Shown here in pieces: positions 1 through 10,900 of a DNA stretch of 64,000 bases; the stretch's first letter is position 1; every line of letters starts with the position of its first letter. The position numbers were made by a program, and so were the translations under genes. The DNA is from Bacteroidales bacterium (lineage in GTDB: Bacteria; Bacteroidota; Bacteroidia; Bacteroidales; Paludibacteraceae). The notes below the pieces were generated by a model that saw only the letters and a program-made list of their open reading frames with translations, searched no databases and was not told the DNA's origin. The DNA is taken from NCBI GenBank assembly GCA_012519425.1, contig JAAYQF010000093.1, forward strand, positions 43,151 through 107,150. Direction: 5' to 3'.

Positions 1-1235
1 ACTTCATCCTGATCAAATCCCAGATATTCAAGACGGAAATTATCAAACAACACCCAGTAATACGATTGCCTGAAATCAGATTTGGCTCCAATCGTCAGCA
101 CATCATTTTCTGCCAGCATAATGTCAGTTAAAACCATCTCATAGTGCCCGTCTGAAAACGCCCTCCCGGCAGAAGCCATATTGTTGACATAGCCGTTATA
201 CGTTCCATCACCTGAATAGGTATGTTTATAAAGTGAGTTGAATGGAATGGAATGTTCTGAGAAAACTTCACTATTTGCATAAAGGCGGGCGTAAATAGTT
301 TCAGTACCTGCTTTGTAAGCAGCACCGCTGTCATTGTTTTTCGGACGCTCAAAGCCTTGTGCTTTTAATATGTATTTACCTGCCGGCATGCCTGTGATCT
401 CTTGATACATGTCGAAGGTTCTTTCATAAAACTCCACTTCATGATAATTGACCGTAGCAGCTTCCACGGTCCATCCTTCAGCATCATTATTATCAAAATT
501 CGGATTAACCAAATAATAAGTCAGATCAACAGGGTTTGACGGGGAAGCATCCCTGGTTATTTCATCTATCACCTCTCCGTCCAATTCTTTGGTAGCATTC
601 CTGACTTCATTAGGATCCTTCGATGTTTCATACACAGTGGTGTATGATGAAAGGTCAAGACTTGTCGTTTCTGATGCATGGACCAAAGCTCTGTAAAAGG
701 CCTGGCGAGCTTCATACAAAGAAATATTTAAAAATTGCCATTTGATATAATCGGCATATTGGTCTTTATCACGATTGTATTTTAATATGTAATTGTCGTT
801 CTCTTTTAGTCCGTCAGAACCGAAAAACTGATTGGCTCTGTAGCCTGCATAATTCGAAGGAGCCTGAATGGTATAAGTAAAATCTTCTCCATCCACTAAC
901 TGTATGTTCCACTTGTTGTCTTTGGTTTGATCCGTATAAACATTTCCGCTTAGATCATCCCTGAACAATGTCTTGTCTCTTCCGGGAAACTCCAATACAT
1001 ACAGACTTGTAGCAGCATCAAGGCGAACGGTAGCAACCAAACCTTCCTCCTTTAGTACCGCCCGTGTTCCCCAATCGGCTCCGGCAGCTATCTGTAAATT
1101 CAGACCTGTATTTTGCACATAGTAAACTGAACCGTCCTGTATTTCAGTTGCTTCCAGGACCGGTACTTCCCATGTTTGTGCGGATAAGTTAATCGTGCAT
1201 AAAAGCATGCTTAACATCATAAATTTCACTCTCAT
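1..1235 (-). CDS. Secreted protein, partial (runs off left window edge); tandem paralog of the 1294..4512 product
   Basis: Not in ORF track because it is truncated. ATG at 1235 on minus strand; translation MRVKFMMLSMLLCTINLSAQTWEVPVLEATEIQDGSVYYVQNTGLNLQIAAGADWGTRAVLKEEG... is closely similar to the N-terminal region of the 1294..4512 protein. Confidence 0.85.
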   Translation of the reverse strand, partial: MRVKFMMLSMLLCTINLSAQTWEVPVLEATEIQDGSVYYVQNTGLNLQIAAGADWGTRAVLKEEGLVATVRLDAATSLYVLEFPGRDKTLFRDDLSGNVYTDQTKDNKWNIQLVDGEDFTYTIQAPSNYAGYRANQFFGSDGLKENDNYILKYNRDKDQYADYIKWQFLNISLYEARQAFYRALVHASETTSLDLSSYTTVYETSKDPNEVRNATKELDGEVIDEITRDASPSNPVDLTYYLVNPNFDNNDAEGWTVEAATVNYHEVEFYERTFDMYQEITGMPAGKYILKAQGFERPKNNDSGAAYKAGTETIYARLYANSEVFSEHSIPFNSLYKHTYSGDGTYNGYVNNMASAGRAFSDGHYEMVLTDIMLAENDVLTIGAKSDFRQSYYWVLFDNFRLEYLGFDQDE

Positions 1236-1293
1236 ATTTTTTGGTTTTTACGGTTTATGTTTAATATATGTAAAAAAAATATCGGTTTAAATT

Positions 1294-4200
1294 TTATCGA
1301 ACAACAACTTTTTTAGTTTTGGTAGCTTGTCTGTTGGAAACAGAAACAAAATATACCCCTTCTGACAATGTTCTTGAACAGGAGCCTGACACTCCGCTCA
1401 TGCTGAATTGCAAGCGTCCGGAAATATCATACACAACTATATCAGATGGTTCGACGATATTATTGATGTGCAACTGCTGATTTTCAGCATAAATGGCAAG
1501 TTGAGACATCGCCATCTCTTCTGTTTGGCTCGTCTGCGGGTAAGCCTTATCGAAAAGCTCAACCTCATCTGCGGTCAGAATAAACCAACGTTGTGAGGTA
1601 GCCGCATCATTCAGATTAAAGGCAGTCGCTGTAATAGACCTATTGGTCAGAACAGACATCGCAGGAGGATTCAGTTGATGTTCCGGACGTATGATCCAAA
1701 ATGTCCGGGTAGTAAGTTTATCCCTTCCGGAGCCTATCTCTGAATTTACACGAGACATCATCATTTGGAAGTTTTCCGCCGTTCCGGGAATAGCTTTTTC
1801 CGTCAAAGTAATTCCATTTGCACCAAGTTGCCTGTAAGTAAAATACTTTCCTGTGCTTGCATTGCGAATGGTGTAATAGCAGTTTTTCGGATTGAATGTG
1901 AAATACCATGCTGCACTGTCATTTGCCAGGGACTCTGCACCACTCATAACTCTCAATGCCAGTCTTCCTTGCGGACTCTCAACCAAATACATGGTGTTTC
2001 GTCCCAATCTTTCATTTTCAATCTTGATATAATACTTGATGGTATCTTCCGACTCAAACGTGTATGCAGGGGTAGTAAAACCTCCTGTCGGAGGCAAACC
2101 ATCCTCACCAAGACCTTGATAGATGGAAGTGTTTGCCATATACAAAACAGAACTACCGGAATCCTCATGTGCTCCATTAATGCCATAGGGCCACATATGC
2201 ACTCCATCTCCGGTCAACCTGGCAGTCCCGCTGTTTTCAAAAAACTGCACCACTTTATTGGCACGATCTCCCAGCCAGTCACCACGTCCTTCACCAGCCC
2301 GTAAAGGTGAAGAGCCACCATACCAAATGCCATGTTGTCCGACACCTATAGTATGCCCCATCTCATGAAGTACGGTACCCGTACGCTGGTAAGAGGGGTT
2401 CGGACCAAAAGTCATCCATCCCCCGTAACTTGCCTCAGCAGTAGGTGTACCTGAACCATAATTGGCCGTCACATGAAGCCCCTGAATACTGGTGAAATTA
2501 TTAAAATATTCAACCGCCGATTCAACTCCCTCTTTAATACCGATTATATCTGTATTTAAAGTATAAGTAACTCTTCCTTTGGGAATGGTAATTACTTTCA
2601 ACACATCACCATAACCGACAGCATAGGTCCGGGTCATGGCATAAGCTCGTATGTAATAAACAGTAGATGGCTCAAGATTTTTAATGTGATAAATATTACC
2701 ATTATGATTATAATATTCAGTTGTTCTATTGTCCAGCACAGTGGGCTCAGGATGCGTGGCCCAGCAAAAACCACGTTCTATATTTGAACCTACTGCGCCC
2801 AGTAATCTGGCAAGTATGGATGTGGATCCTCTTACATAATTAGGATTGGTCATTACGCGAGGTGCCGTTCCGGTGGCATTTGCCAGATAATAGGTAAGGA
2901 TGGCTGAATACATTTCAGATGTGCCGTTGTAAATATCATCCAGCTCTGCATCAAAATTATTTGACATGTCCTCAGCTGAATTGATGCTGTTTTGCAAAGC
3001 AGAAGCTTCGTTTCCTGATCCGTCGGCATACACAACCCTGGCAGAATCAATGGCTATTTGCAGATTTTCATATGCAAGCACGGATACTTCTGCTGCCTCA
3101 GTGGTCACAAGCAACTGGTCATAAGCCTCGTACAGATTGGTCAAATCCAAAGGCTCGGCATCCAAAACATCTCCTATCTGATCCAATGCCGAAGTCAGGT
3201 TGCCTCGTACAACATTCTGCATTTTACCATCTAAGAGTCCCCGGGCAGCGGTTATTTGTTGTTGAGCCAATGCCACAACTTCATCTGCATCAAACCCCAG
3301 ATATTCAAGACGGAAATTATCCAACATGACCCAATAGTACGACTGTCTGAAATCAGATTTGGCTCCAATTGTCAACACATCATCTTCCGCCAACATGATT
3401 TCAGCTAGTTCCATTTCATAATATCCCAATGAAAATGCTCTCTGACCGGAAGATTTATTACTGGGATAGCCGTTCAAGGTTCCTTCTCCGGAAAGCTTGT
3501 GTTTATAAAGTGAATTAAACGGCATGGAATGTTCTGAAAAAATTTCACTGTTCGCATAAAGGCGGGCATAAATGGTTTCAGTACCTGCCTTGTAGGCAGC
3601 ACCACTGTCATTGGCTTTCGGGCGCTCAAAACCTTGTGCCTTTAAAATATACTTACCTGCAGGAAACCCGGTGATCTCCTGATACATATCAAAAGCTCTT
3701 TCATAGAATTCTTCTTCAGAACCACTAACTGTAGCAGATCCTTGCGTAATCTTCCATCCACCGCAAAAATTTGGATTAACAAAATAATGAGTTAAATCGA
3801 CAGGATTTGAAGGAGAAGCGTTCTCTGTTATTACACCCAACACTTCACTGTCCAGCGCCAAAGCAGCATTTCTAATCTCATCGGAATCGTCCGATGTTTC
3901 ATATATATTGCTGTATGAGGCGAGATCAAGCTCTGTTACCTCTGATGCATAAACCAAAGCTTTATACAAGGACTGACGAGCTTCATACAAAGTCACATTT
4001 AAAAACTGCCACTTGATGTAATTGGCATATTGGTCTTTATCGCGATTACATTTCAGTATGTAATTATCGTTTTCTTTTAAACCGGTGGAACCAAAAAACT
4101 GATTAGCTCTGTAGCCTGCATACGACGAAGGGGCCTGAATGGTATAAGTAAAATCTTCTCCATCTACCGGCTGTATGTTCCATTTATTCTCAGTTGTTCG

Positions 4201-4512
4201 GTCTGTATAAACGTCTCCGACATTATTACTCCTGTACAATGTCCAGCCATTTCCGGGAAATTCCAACACATACAGATTTGTATTGGCATCAAACCGAATA
4301 GTAGTAGTCAAGCCATTTTCCTTTAATATTGCCCGCGTTCCCCAGTCGGCTCCGGCAGCTATCTGTAAATTAAGACCCGTATTTTGCACATAGTAAACTG
4401 AACCGTCTTGTATCTTGGTTGCTTCTAAGACTGGTGTTTCCCATGTTTGTGCGGATAAACAAACATTAAACAGGCAAAAAAATATGCCTGACAAAGTAAA
4501 TTTCATTCTCAT
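1294..4512 (-). CDS. Secreted zincin-like protein with C-terminal T9SS sorting domain
   Basis: Signal peptide; motif TVLHEMGHTIGVGQHGIWYG; C-term VVYDISGRLQFSMSG...GVYFVSVSNRQATKTKKVVVR typical of Por-secretion tails. Confidence 0.85.
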   Translation of the reverse strand: MRMKFTLSGIFFCLFNVCLSAQTWETPVLEATKIQDGSVYYVQNTGLNLQIAAGADWGTRAILKENGLTTTIRFDANTNLYVLEFPGNGWTLYRSNNVGDVYTDRTTENKWNIQPVDGEDFTYTIQAPSSYAGYRANQFFGSTGLKENDNYILKCNRDKDQYANYIKWQFLNVTLYEARQSLYKALVYASEVTELDLASYSNIYETSDDSDEIRNAALALDSEVLGVITENASPSNPVDLTHYFVNPNFCGGWKITQGSATVSGSEEEFYERAFDMYQEITGFPAGKYILKAQGFERPKANDSGAAYKAGTETIYARLYANSEIFSEHSMPFNSLYKHKLSGEGTLNGYPSNKSSGQRAFSLGYYEMELAEIMLAEDDVLTIGAKSDFRQSYYWVMLDNFRLEYLGFDADEVVALAQQQITAARGLLDGKMQNVVRGNLTSALDQIGDVLDAEPLDLTNLYEAYDQLLVTTEAAEVSVLAYENLQIAIDSARVVYADGSGNEASALQNSINSAEDMSNNFDAELDDIYNGTSEMYSAILTYYLANATGTAPRVMTNPNYVRGSTSILARLLGAVGSNIERGFCWATHPEPTVLDNRTTEYYNHNGNIYHIKNLEPSTVYYIRAYAMTRTYAVGYGDVLKVITIPKGRVTYTLNTDIIGIKEGVESAVEYFNNFTSIQGLHVTANYGSGTPTAEASYGGWMTFGPNPSYQRTGTVLHEMGHTIGVGQHGIWYGGSSPLRAGEGRGDWLGDRANKVVQFFENSGTARLTGDGVHMWPYGINGAHEDSGSSVLYMANTSIYQGLGEDGLPPTGGFTTPAYTFESEDTIKYYIKIENERLGRNTMYLVESPQGRLALRVMSGAESLANDSAAWYFTFNPKNCYYTIRNASTGKYFTYRQLGANGITLTEKAIPGTAENFQMMMSRVNSEIGSGRDKLTTRTFWIIRPEHQLNPPAMSVLTNRSITATAFNLNDAATSQRWFILTADEVELFDKAYPQTSQTEEMAMSQLAIYAENQQLHINNIVEPSDIVVYDISGRLQFSMSGVSGSCSRTLSEGVYFVSVSNRQATKTKKVVVR

Positions 4513-4557
4513 ATTCCTGGTCTTTATGGTTTATACTTCACTTAGTTGTGTAAAACA

Positions 4558-4614
4558 GTTTTACTACAAACAATCAACATACAAAGATAGTTGATCGTTT
4601 GTAGTAAAACAAAA
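4558..4614 (-). promoter_or_regulatory. Promoter (TTTTG-N20-TATCTTTG) embedded in a 21-nt-arm inverted repeat
   Basis: Minus strand ATTTATTTTG-TTTTACTACAAACGATCAAC-TATCTTTG; arms 4558-4578 and 4590-4610 match 20/21, loop 4579-4589 contains the -7 box. Confidence 0.7.
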
Positions 4615-4637
4615 TAAATTAAACTGACAAAGAACCC

Positions 4638-7600
4638 TTACTTAACCATTAGTTTAACTGCAGGATAATTGTTGATCTTAATCAGATAAATACCGGCTTC
4701 AACAGTCGCATGTCTTGCAAAATCTATTTTACGTCCAAACATGTCATATACCGATACCACGTCTCTTTCCATTAAATTATCGATCATGATCTTGCCATCA
4801 ACTGCATAAACATGATATGGGAAATCAGAGTTATCTGACCTTACAGGGATCAGACCGCTTGGCATGGTAGCACTGTTAAGCATTTCCAAAGTTGCAGGCA
4901 CATCCATTACATCACCCTGGAAATCATCTTCCAGGAATGCTTCGGTGTACATTCTGAAGTCATAGATCATTGTTTGACGTAAATATGAGTCATTGCCATA
5001 GCACGAACGTCCGATCCAGTTGTACATTGTTCCAATGCGCCCATCCATTGGTAAGAAAAATGGCGGAAGATTGAAGATATCTGTTTCTGCAACAAGTAAA
5101 CCGTCAATGTATACTGAAGCAACTAAATCTACACTTTGAACAAAAGCAAAGTGTACCCATCTGCCCTTTTCAGCCGGTAAGTAATTACCTGTATCTATAT
5201 CCCTTACTTCAACATTTTCAAGAACGCCCGGTCCTTTTAATTCTATTCTTTGTTGTCCCTGTCCCAGGATAGCCACAAGGTGTCCATTACCTTCAGTTTC
5301 CCAGTTAGAGAAAGTCCACAGGAAGTTTCCGGCGTTACCTAATTCTTCATAATCCTCATCAATATAGAAGTATACTGAAAGGGTGTAATCCATGGCTTCA
5401 TTGTACATGATTTGACCAATTTCATATCCCAAATCGAAATATCCGGTTCCATTACCCAAATCCAACACATTGAGTGAAGTACCGTCTTCCAATTTTAATT
5501 GAGCTATCTTGGCGTCATTCATCATGGTTCCCTGGAAGCCCTTTTCAGCTATATCGGTTACAGTTTTGCCGTCAACCTGACTGAAGTCATAATGAACTAC
5601 CAAAGTGCTTTCGAAAGGTGTACCATCTGTTGGCACAGTTGCAATAAACTCTTTCTCTGCCTTTCTTCCGTTGCGCATCAAATGAGCAGTCAGCGTGACA
5701 GTAGCGTCATACAATTTTGGTTTATTTACTGTTCCATCCTCAGATATTATAAGAGGATCAGAAGTACTCCAGAAAACAGTAACATCGTCGTATCCATCTA
5801 CAGAACCCGGCAAGGTGAGATCAGACTCAACATTGTTCAAATCACCTAAATCAAGTGCTGCTAATGCTGCTTCCAAAACATCATCCGGAACATTGGGATT
5901 CTGTTCGTATGCTAAATTGAGCGCAGCCAATGTATTTTCGATATCAAGAATAGCCATATCATCCGCCGTTAGCGGGATACTCATCAGTCTAAAGTCATAA
6001 ACCAATGTTTTCTGCATATAATTATCGCTCGCATAACAGGGACGTCCAATCCAGTTGTAAGGCATTCCGGTAAATTCCGGTCTTGCTATATCCATTGGAG
6101 AAAGCGAAACTGTACCCGACGTAACTGAGTCACCGTCAATGTATATTGTTGCAAGATCACCTTGTTGTACAAACAAGATATGGTGCCATTCGCCCTGGAA
6201 TTTAGGTCTGCCATCCTCAGGGAATGGATACTTTTGGAAGTAATCACCTTTTTCGAAAGCTTGTGCTCCTCCCCAGTGAGTCTTGGTAATTTCATATTTA
6301 ACAGAAGTAGGACGTATAAAAATACCACCCATCTGGGTATCACCTATCGATTCTGAATTCGCAAATGTCCACAGGAAGTTTCCATGACCATCTATATTTG
6401 CTGCATCAACATCCACGAAGAAATAAGCTCCGGCACTGTAATCATCCAATTTATAAACTTCTTTACCTATTTCCGTACCCATGTCAAAATAGCCTCGACC
6501 TTCACCTAAGTCGAGTACATTGAAGCGATTACCCTCATCACCGATCACCCTGATCTGAGCTTCATTCTTAATTGTTCCCTTGTAGGTAACGCCTTCAGTA
6601 TATTCACCTTCGTTAGAGGTTACAACCACTTGACCATTTTCGAACGAGATATTCTCTGAGTCAAATTTCCAAATCGCAATTTCATACGGAGACGGTTCAC
6701 TGGGCAAGGTCCGCACGATGATGGTTTTTTCTAAGGTATCATCTCCTTCTTTAGAGAAGGTCACCGTCAACGTTACAGTCACGGCTAAATCTTGAAGCGT
6801 AACCTTACCGTCTGTCGCGATAACATCTTCTCTTGAAGATTGCCAGGTTAAAGTAATGCCACTGATATTAGTCATTAAATCCAGGTCTGTATCTATTTCA
6901 TTCAAGGCATAATTACCACCCAAAATATCTTCATCTTCGAAAGCCTGGTAAACATTCAAAAGTTCTTGTGAGTACTTATAGATCACCACATCAATTTCTG
7001 CAAACACTTCAGAATTGTTGCTTGATTCCAAACGAATTTTTCCGGTCACGTCGGTAGTTCCGTCATATTGAATCTCCAGCTCATCTTTTCCGTAACGGTA
7101 GTTATTTGCATCCACGTAATCTCCTTGTAGGATAGTGTTTGCTTCTAAAGTTGCAGGTCCTGTGATTCCGGCAGGGTAAGTCACTTTTATTACATCTCCG
7201 TCAGGAAGATTTGCAGATTGCACATAGAGTACTTTAGCAAACTCACCATCAGCCATGCTGAACTCTACTTTTTTTGTAAAAGGCAAAATGATAGGGTCGA
7301 CAACTTTATAAACCTCAACATTGTCTATCAAACCGTACGGGATATAAACATTACCGTTTCCATCACCCAATGAGGGAGCAAGATATTCAACTTGTTTCCA
7401 TACTTCATATTCCTGCTCTGCTTCGTTTTCGTAATACCGTATCTCAAAATACGGAGTACCACCACCCAGGGCTATCATCGTTGCACCACCGTCATTATAA
7501 AACCAACACATGGCCCTTACACGATAAACCGCATCTAATTCAAGGGCGGAAGAAGTGTTTTTCTGATAAACCCCGGCCCAATTACCGGCTACATGTCCGC

Positions 7601-7787
7601 TATTACCACAATAGGCTCCTTGTGCTTCAGTTACAACCGAAGAGCTACCCCAACCGTCTGAAGGCGAGTTACATTCCGGATCGAGGATCATGTTTGCAGC
7701 TGCGTCCAAGGGTTGAAAACAACCATCATTAGCAAACATCACTGAGCTAACAAGTATGCTCAAGAATAAAAAATAAAATCGTTTCAT
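4638..7787 (-). CDS. LamG/concanavalin-like domain protein with Ig-like repeats and T9SS tail
   Basis: Two LamG-like blocks (YNWIGRPCYASDNYMQKTLVYDFRLM / YNWIGRSCYGNDSYLRQTMIYDFRMY), repeated 'TWQSSREDVIATDGKVTL'-like segments, C-term VSVYDMFGRKIDF...GIYLIKINNYPAVKLMVK. Confidence 0.8.
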   Translation of the reverse strand: MKRFYFLFLSILVSSVMFANDGCFQPLDAAANMILDPECNSPSDGWGSSSVVTEAQGAYCGNSGHVAGNWAGVYQKNTSSALELDAVYRVRAMCWFYNDGGATMIALGGGTPYFEIRYYENEAEQEYEVWKQVEYLAPSLGDGNGNVYIPYGLIDNVEVYKVVDPIILPFTKKVEFSMADGEFAKVLYVQSANLPDGDVIKVTYPAGITGPATLEANTILQGDYVDANNYRYGKDELEIQYDGTTDVTGKIRLESSNNSEVFAEIDVVIYKYSQELLNVYQAFEDEDILGGNYALNEIDTDLDLMTNISGITLTWQSSREDVIATDGKVTLQDLAVTVTLTVTFSKEGDDTLEKTIIVRTLPSEPSPYEIAIWKFDSENISFENGQVVVTSNEGEYTEGVTYKGTIKNEAQIRVIGDEGNRFNVLDLGEGRGYFDMGTEIGKEVYKLDDYSAGAYFFVDVDAANIDGHGNFLWTFANSESIGDTQMGGIFIRPTSVKYEITKTHWGGAQAFEKGDYFQKYPFPEDGRPKFQGEWHHILFVQQGDLATIYIDGDSVTSGTVSLSPMDIARPEFTGMPYNWIGRPCYASDNYMQKTLVYDFRLMSIPLTADDMAILDIENTLAALNLAYEQNPNVPDDVLEAALAALDLGDLNNVESDLTLPGSVDGYDDVTVFWSTSDPLIISEDGTVNKPKLYDATVTLTAHLMRNGRKAEKEFIATVPTDGTPFESTLVVHYDFSQVDGKTVTDIAEKGFQGTMMNDAKIAQLKLEDGTSLNVLDLGNGTGYFDLGYEIGQIMYNEAMDYTLSVYFYIDEDYEELGNAGNFLWTFSNWETEGNGHLVAILGQGQQRIELKGPGVLENVEVRDIDTGNYLPAEKGRWVHFAFVQSVDLVASVYIDGLLVAETDIFNLPPFFLPMDGRIGTMYNWIGRSCYGNDSYLRQTMIYDFRMYTEAFLEDDFQGDVMDVPATLEMLNSATMPSGLIPVRSDNSDFPYHVYAVDGKIMIDNLMERDVVSVYDMFGRKIDFARHATVEAGIYLIKINNYPAVKLMVK

Positions 7788-7842
7788 GATTAATAAATTT
7801 AAATTTCACATAAAAATAATTTCCGTATTACAATAAATATTA

Positions 7843-7915
7843 CAAATATACAAGCTTCTGAATCAGAAGCTAAAAAACAAAACCGACAAAATTATAAACA
7901 AAACCGACAAAATTT
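7843..7915 (-). promoter_or_regulatory. -7 box (7843-7850) plus 21-bp-spaced direct repeats (7876-7911)
   Basis: AAACAAAACCGACAAAATT occurs twice exactly 21 bp apart; minus-strand TATATTTG box 25-26 bp downstream. Confidence 0.65.
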
Positions 7916-7978
7916 TTCAAACAGCAACCGACTGACTGTTTGAGGATTTATTTTATCCCCGAACAATCAAAGTACAAA

Positions 7979-10900
7979 TCAGATAATCACCTTTGCCCTT
8001 AACCGATCTGCACAGATAATGTAAATACCTTTATCAAGTGGCACGATCAGTTTATCCCGGACAGCGTTATATTGTTTGATCAACCTTCCGTAAACATCAT
8101 AAATCCTGAGGTCTTCCCCGGACAAATCATCTACGATGAGGTTATCATCAACAATCCTGTATTTCAACTCCGCATTATCAGGAGCAATTAAGCCACTGGA
8201 TGAATCGTCAACCATAAAGCCAACTGACTTGACATTAGAGCTATGCCCGGAATATTTAACCCTGATTTTATGGACACCTTCCAACTGGAATGCTGCTGCG
8301 GATTCAGAAACTTTAAAAGTCAGTTGACCGCCTGTATTGATAGCAGGTACCCGGGCAAAGGGAACAACTTCATTATCCTTAAGAAAATTATAAGTAGCTC
8401 CCGCAGGTGGAGTCCCGCCATATGCTGTTTCTACGAAGGCTTTCTTGGGAGCATTACCGGATCCGAAATCAATGTCACCTAAAATAATTTCTCCTTGAGT
8501 AGACCCCTGTGCATACGAAACATTTTTGTCTGTAAGTGTCCAACTCATGTTTTTCAGTTGATCGACTTCGCTGACCGGAATGTTATAGAGTTGATCTAAG
8601 GAAGCATCATAAACATATTCGGGCAAATAATCTTCATCATTCTTCAACACGCGCAGCAATAACACTTCTTTAGCTCTGAACTCCTGTGTATCACCCGCAG
8701 ACAAATCCCCAATCCATCCCAGATACAATGTTGTTTCCTCTTCTAAGGTAAACTCAAGACCGTGCCAGGTACCATCATTCAATCCTCCTGAGATGGAATA
8801 ATACGCCATGGCCTCGTCCTTTAAAGTTTTATAAGTAGGAATTGTCTCAGAAACAAACATGTACATATTGTTCAACATGTATAAAGCATCGTAGCCTGCC
8901 AAAAACCTGTATGTTCCTTTGGGTAATGTAACTTGTCTGTACAGCTTGACATCTTTCAAATTACCTCCTGTTGAGTTTCCTCTATCTTGCCAAACCCCCA
9001 TCATCAGCGAGGCATATCCCGAATATTTGTCGATGCCGTTCTTTATACCGGAATTATCAGACTGTGGTATTTCGAAATTTTCGACCACCCAATATGTGGG
9101 GGTTCCAAATCGGAGATTCGAAAAATCTTTGCGGGTAATATTCTTATAGTTTGCTATATAATCCGCTGAAATATCGTTCCCACTTTCATCCAGCAACAAA
9201 ATTTCATTGACACGCATACTCCGGTTAGCTGCACTTCCCGCGATATATACTACCCACCCGAGGGCAACTTGCGTTTGCTCAGTAAGGGTAAATTCGCAAA
9301 CCTCATACTGATTCCCGGTTGAAGCATTCGACATGTCGTAGTACGCCAAAGCTCTGTTTTTTACTTGCGCTGAGATAGGAAGAATACGACCTTTATTGAC
9401 AGCCAGGTATATCTCACTATTTTGCAAGCCGGCCTGTTCATGAACATTTATCCTTAGCTTATAACTACCGGCGGGCAAGGTAGTAGTTTGAAAAATCATT
9501 CCGTTCGTTATTGCAGGATCAGATGCATACCATTTTTGAACCCCGATGGAACGACTGTTTCCAAAATTATCATATCCACCCTTGGTGTTACCTTCCTGAT
9601 TAATTATATTTCCGGTCACTGTCCACGGCTCTCCCAACAGACCAAATCTGCCTCCTTCATCTGAACGGGAAAAATTCCTCGATTCAACCAAAGTTTTGTT
9701 GGTAATATTCTGGGTATTTGCAGTTGACAATACCCCTCCTTTTACCGAACTGGTAGTCATAAAGTGTGAAAAATCAGCCTGTAATTTGTCGATAGCTTCC
9801 TTTACAACGGAAGTCTCGCTGTCTTCCGGAACTGCCTGGGCTGCCTGAATTGCCTGCTCAAAAACCTGAACAGAGTCTGCACTCAACTGACCGGTGTTAG
9901 TTCCAACCCTTCCCCGGGATACATCAAGTGCACCCTGAGCTTCTGAAATAAGTGCGCTCAAGTTTTCATGGGTATAAAGATCTTCCCCGCCTTTGTATTG
10001 AACTTTAAATACCAGGGCTATATTACTGGGTCTTCTTGCAGGCAAGCCCGTCACTTTCAATCCTTCATAACTGCGAACAAATTCGAGTTCACCATGGCCC
10101 AGCAATTCTACTTTTTCTACAGGACCCAGGTATATAGGAGAAATACTTCCCAGGGATTTAAATAAAACCTCGCTTCCTGAGGGAGATCCCATAACTGTTG
10201 CATAAATGGTGTCTGCTTTACAAACATATCTTATATCATCTGCGCTATAAGCCTGCCCTTCATTGAACCCCTGTGCATTTATGGGATTTACCGCCTCAGC
10301 TATCGGACCTTCTCCGAAAACATGCCACGGCCTGGTATCATGGATACTTTCCTGGTTGATCTCCATCCAGGCAATGATTCCTTCAACTACAGCCATTACC
10401 TTTTCATCAAGCACTCCACGGCCACGTATAGGGACACTCAATAACAGATTGCCATTTTTACTCACGATATCGATGAGCATGTGAATAACCGTTCTGTCAG
10501 ATTTATACCAACCCATCTCATAATCATACCTGTTATAGTGCCATCCTCCTATACAAGTACAAGTTTGCCAATACTTTTCCTGTGGCCGGTCAGGAATTCC
10601 CCTTTCAATATCCCACATGATACATTCTTTCTGTTGTTCAGTCAGCACCTTAGCCATAATAACAGCTTCATTCCTTCCCTCATTATCTGCCATACTCTTG
10701 TTGTAGTAATGTGCAGCTATTTTTAATCCTGTGTTATCGAATTGCCAGAAAGGAAGTCCGGTATCATCAAAATATACCGCATCCGGATCGTATTGATTGA
10801 TCATATCTACGGTACGATTGTAGAATTTATCCAAATACGCCCTGTTGGGTAAATTAGCACCATTTCCCCAATTCCACTGGGAATGAATTCTGCCTCCATC

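Noticed and set aside
1408-2304. Plus-strand ORFs opposite the zincin gene (1408..1596, 1765..2304) and similar small ORFs overlapping large CDSs
   Set aside because: They are shadows of strongly supported minus-strand genes with no independent evidence.
4558-4610. Inverted repeat interpreted as an invertible (phase-variable) promoter
   Set aside because: The loop is only 11 nt and no recombinase gene is nearby; an operator or RNA hairpin is more plausible.
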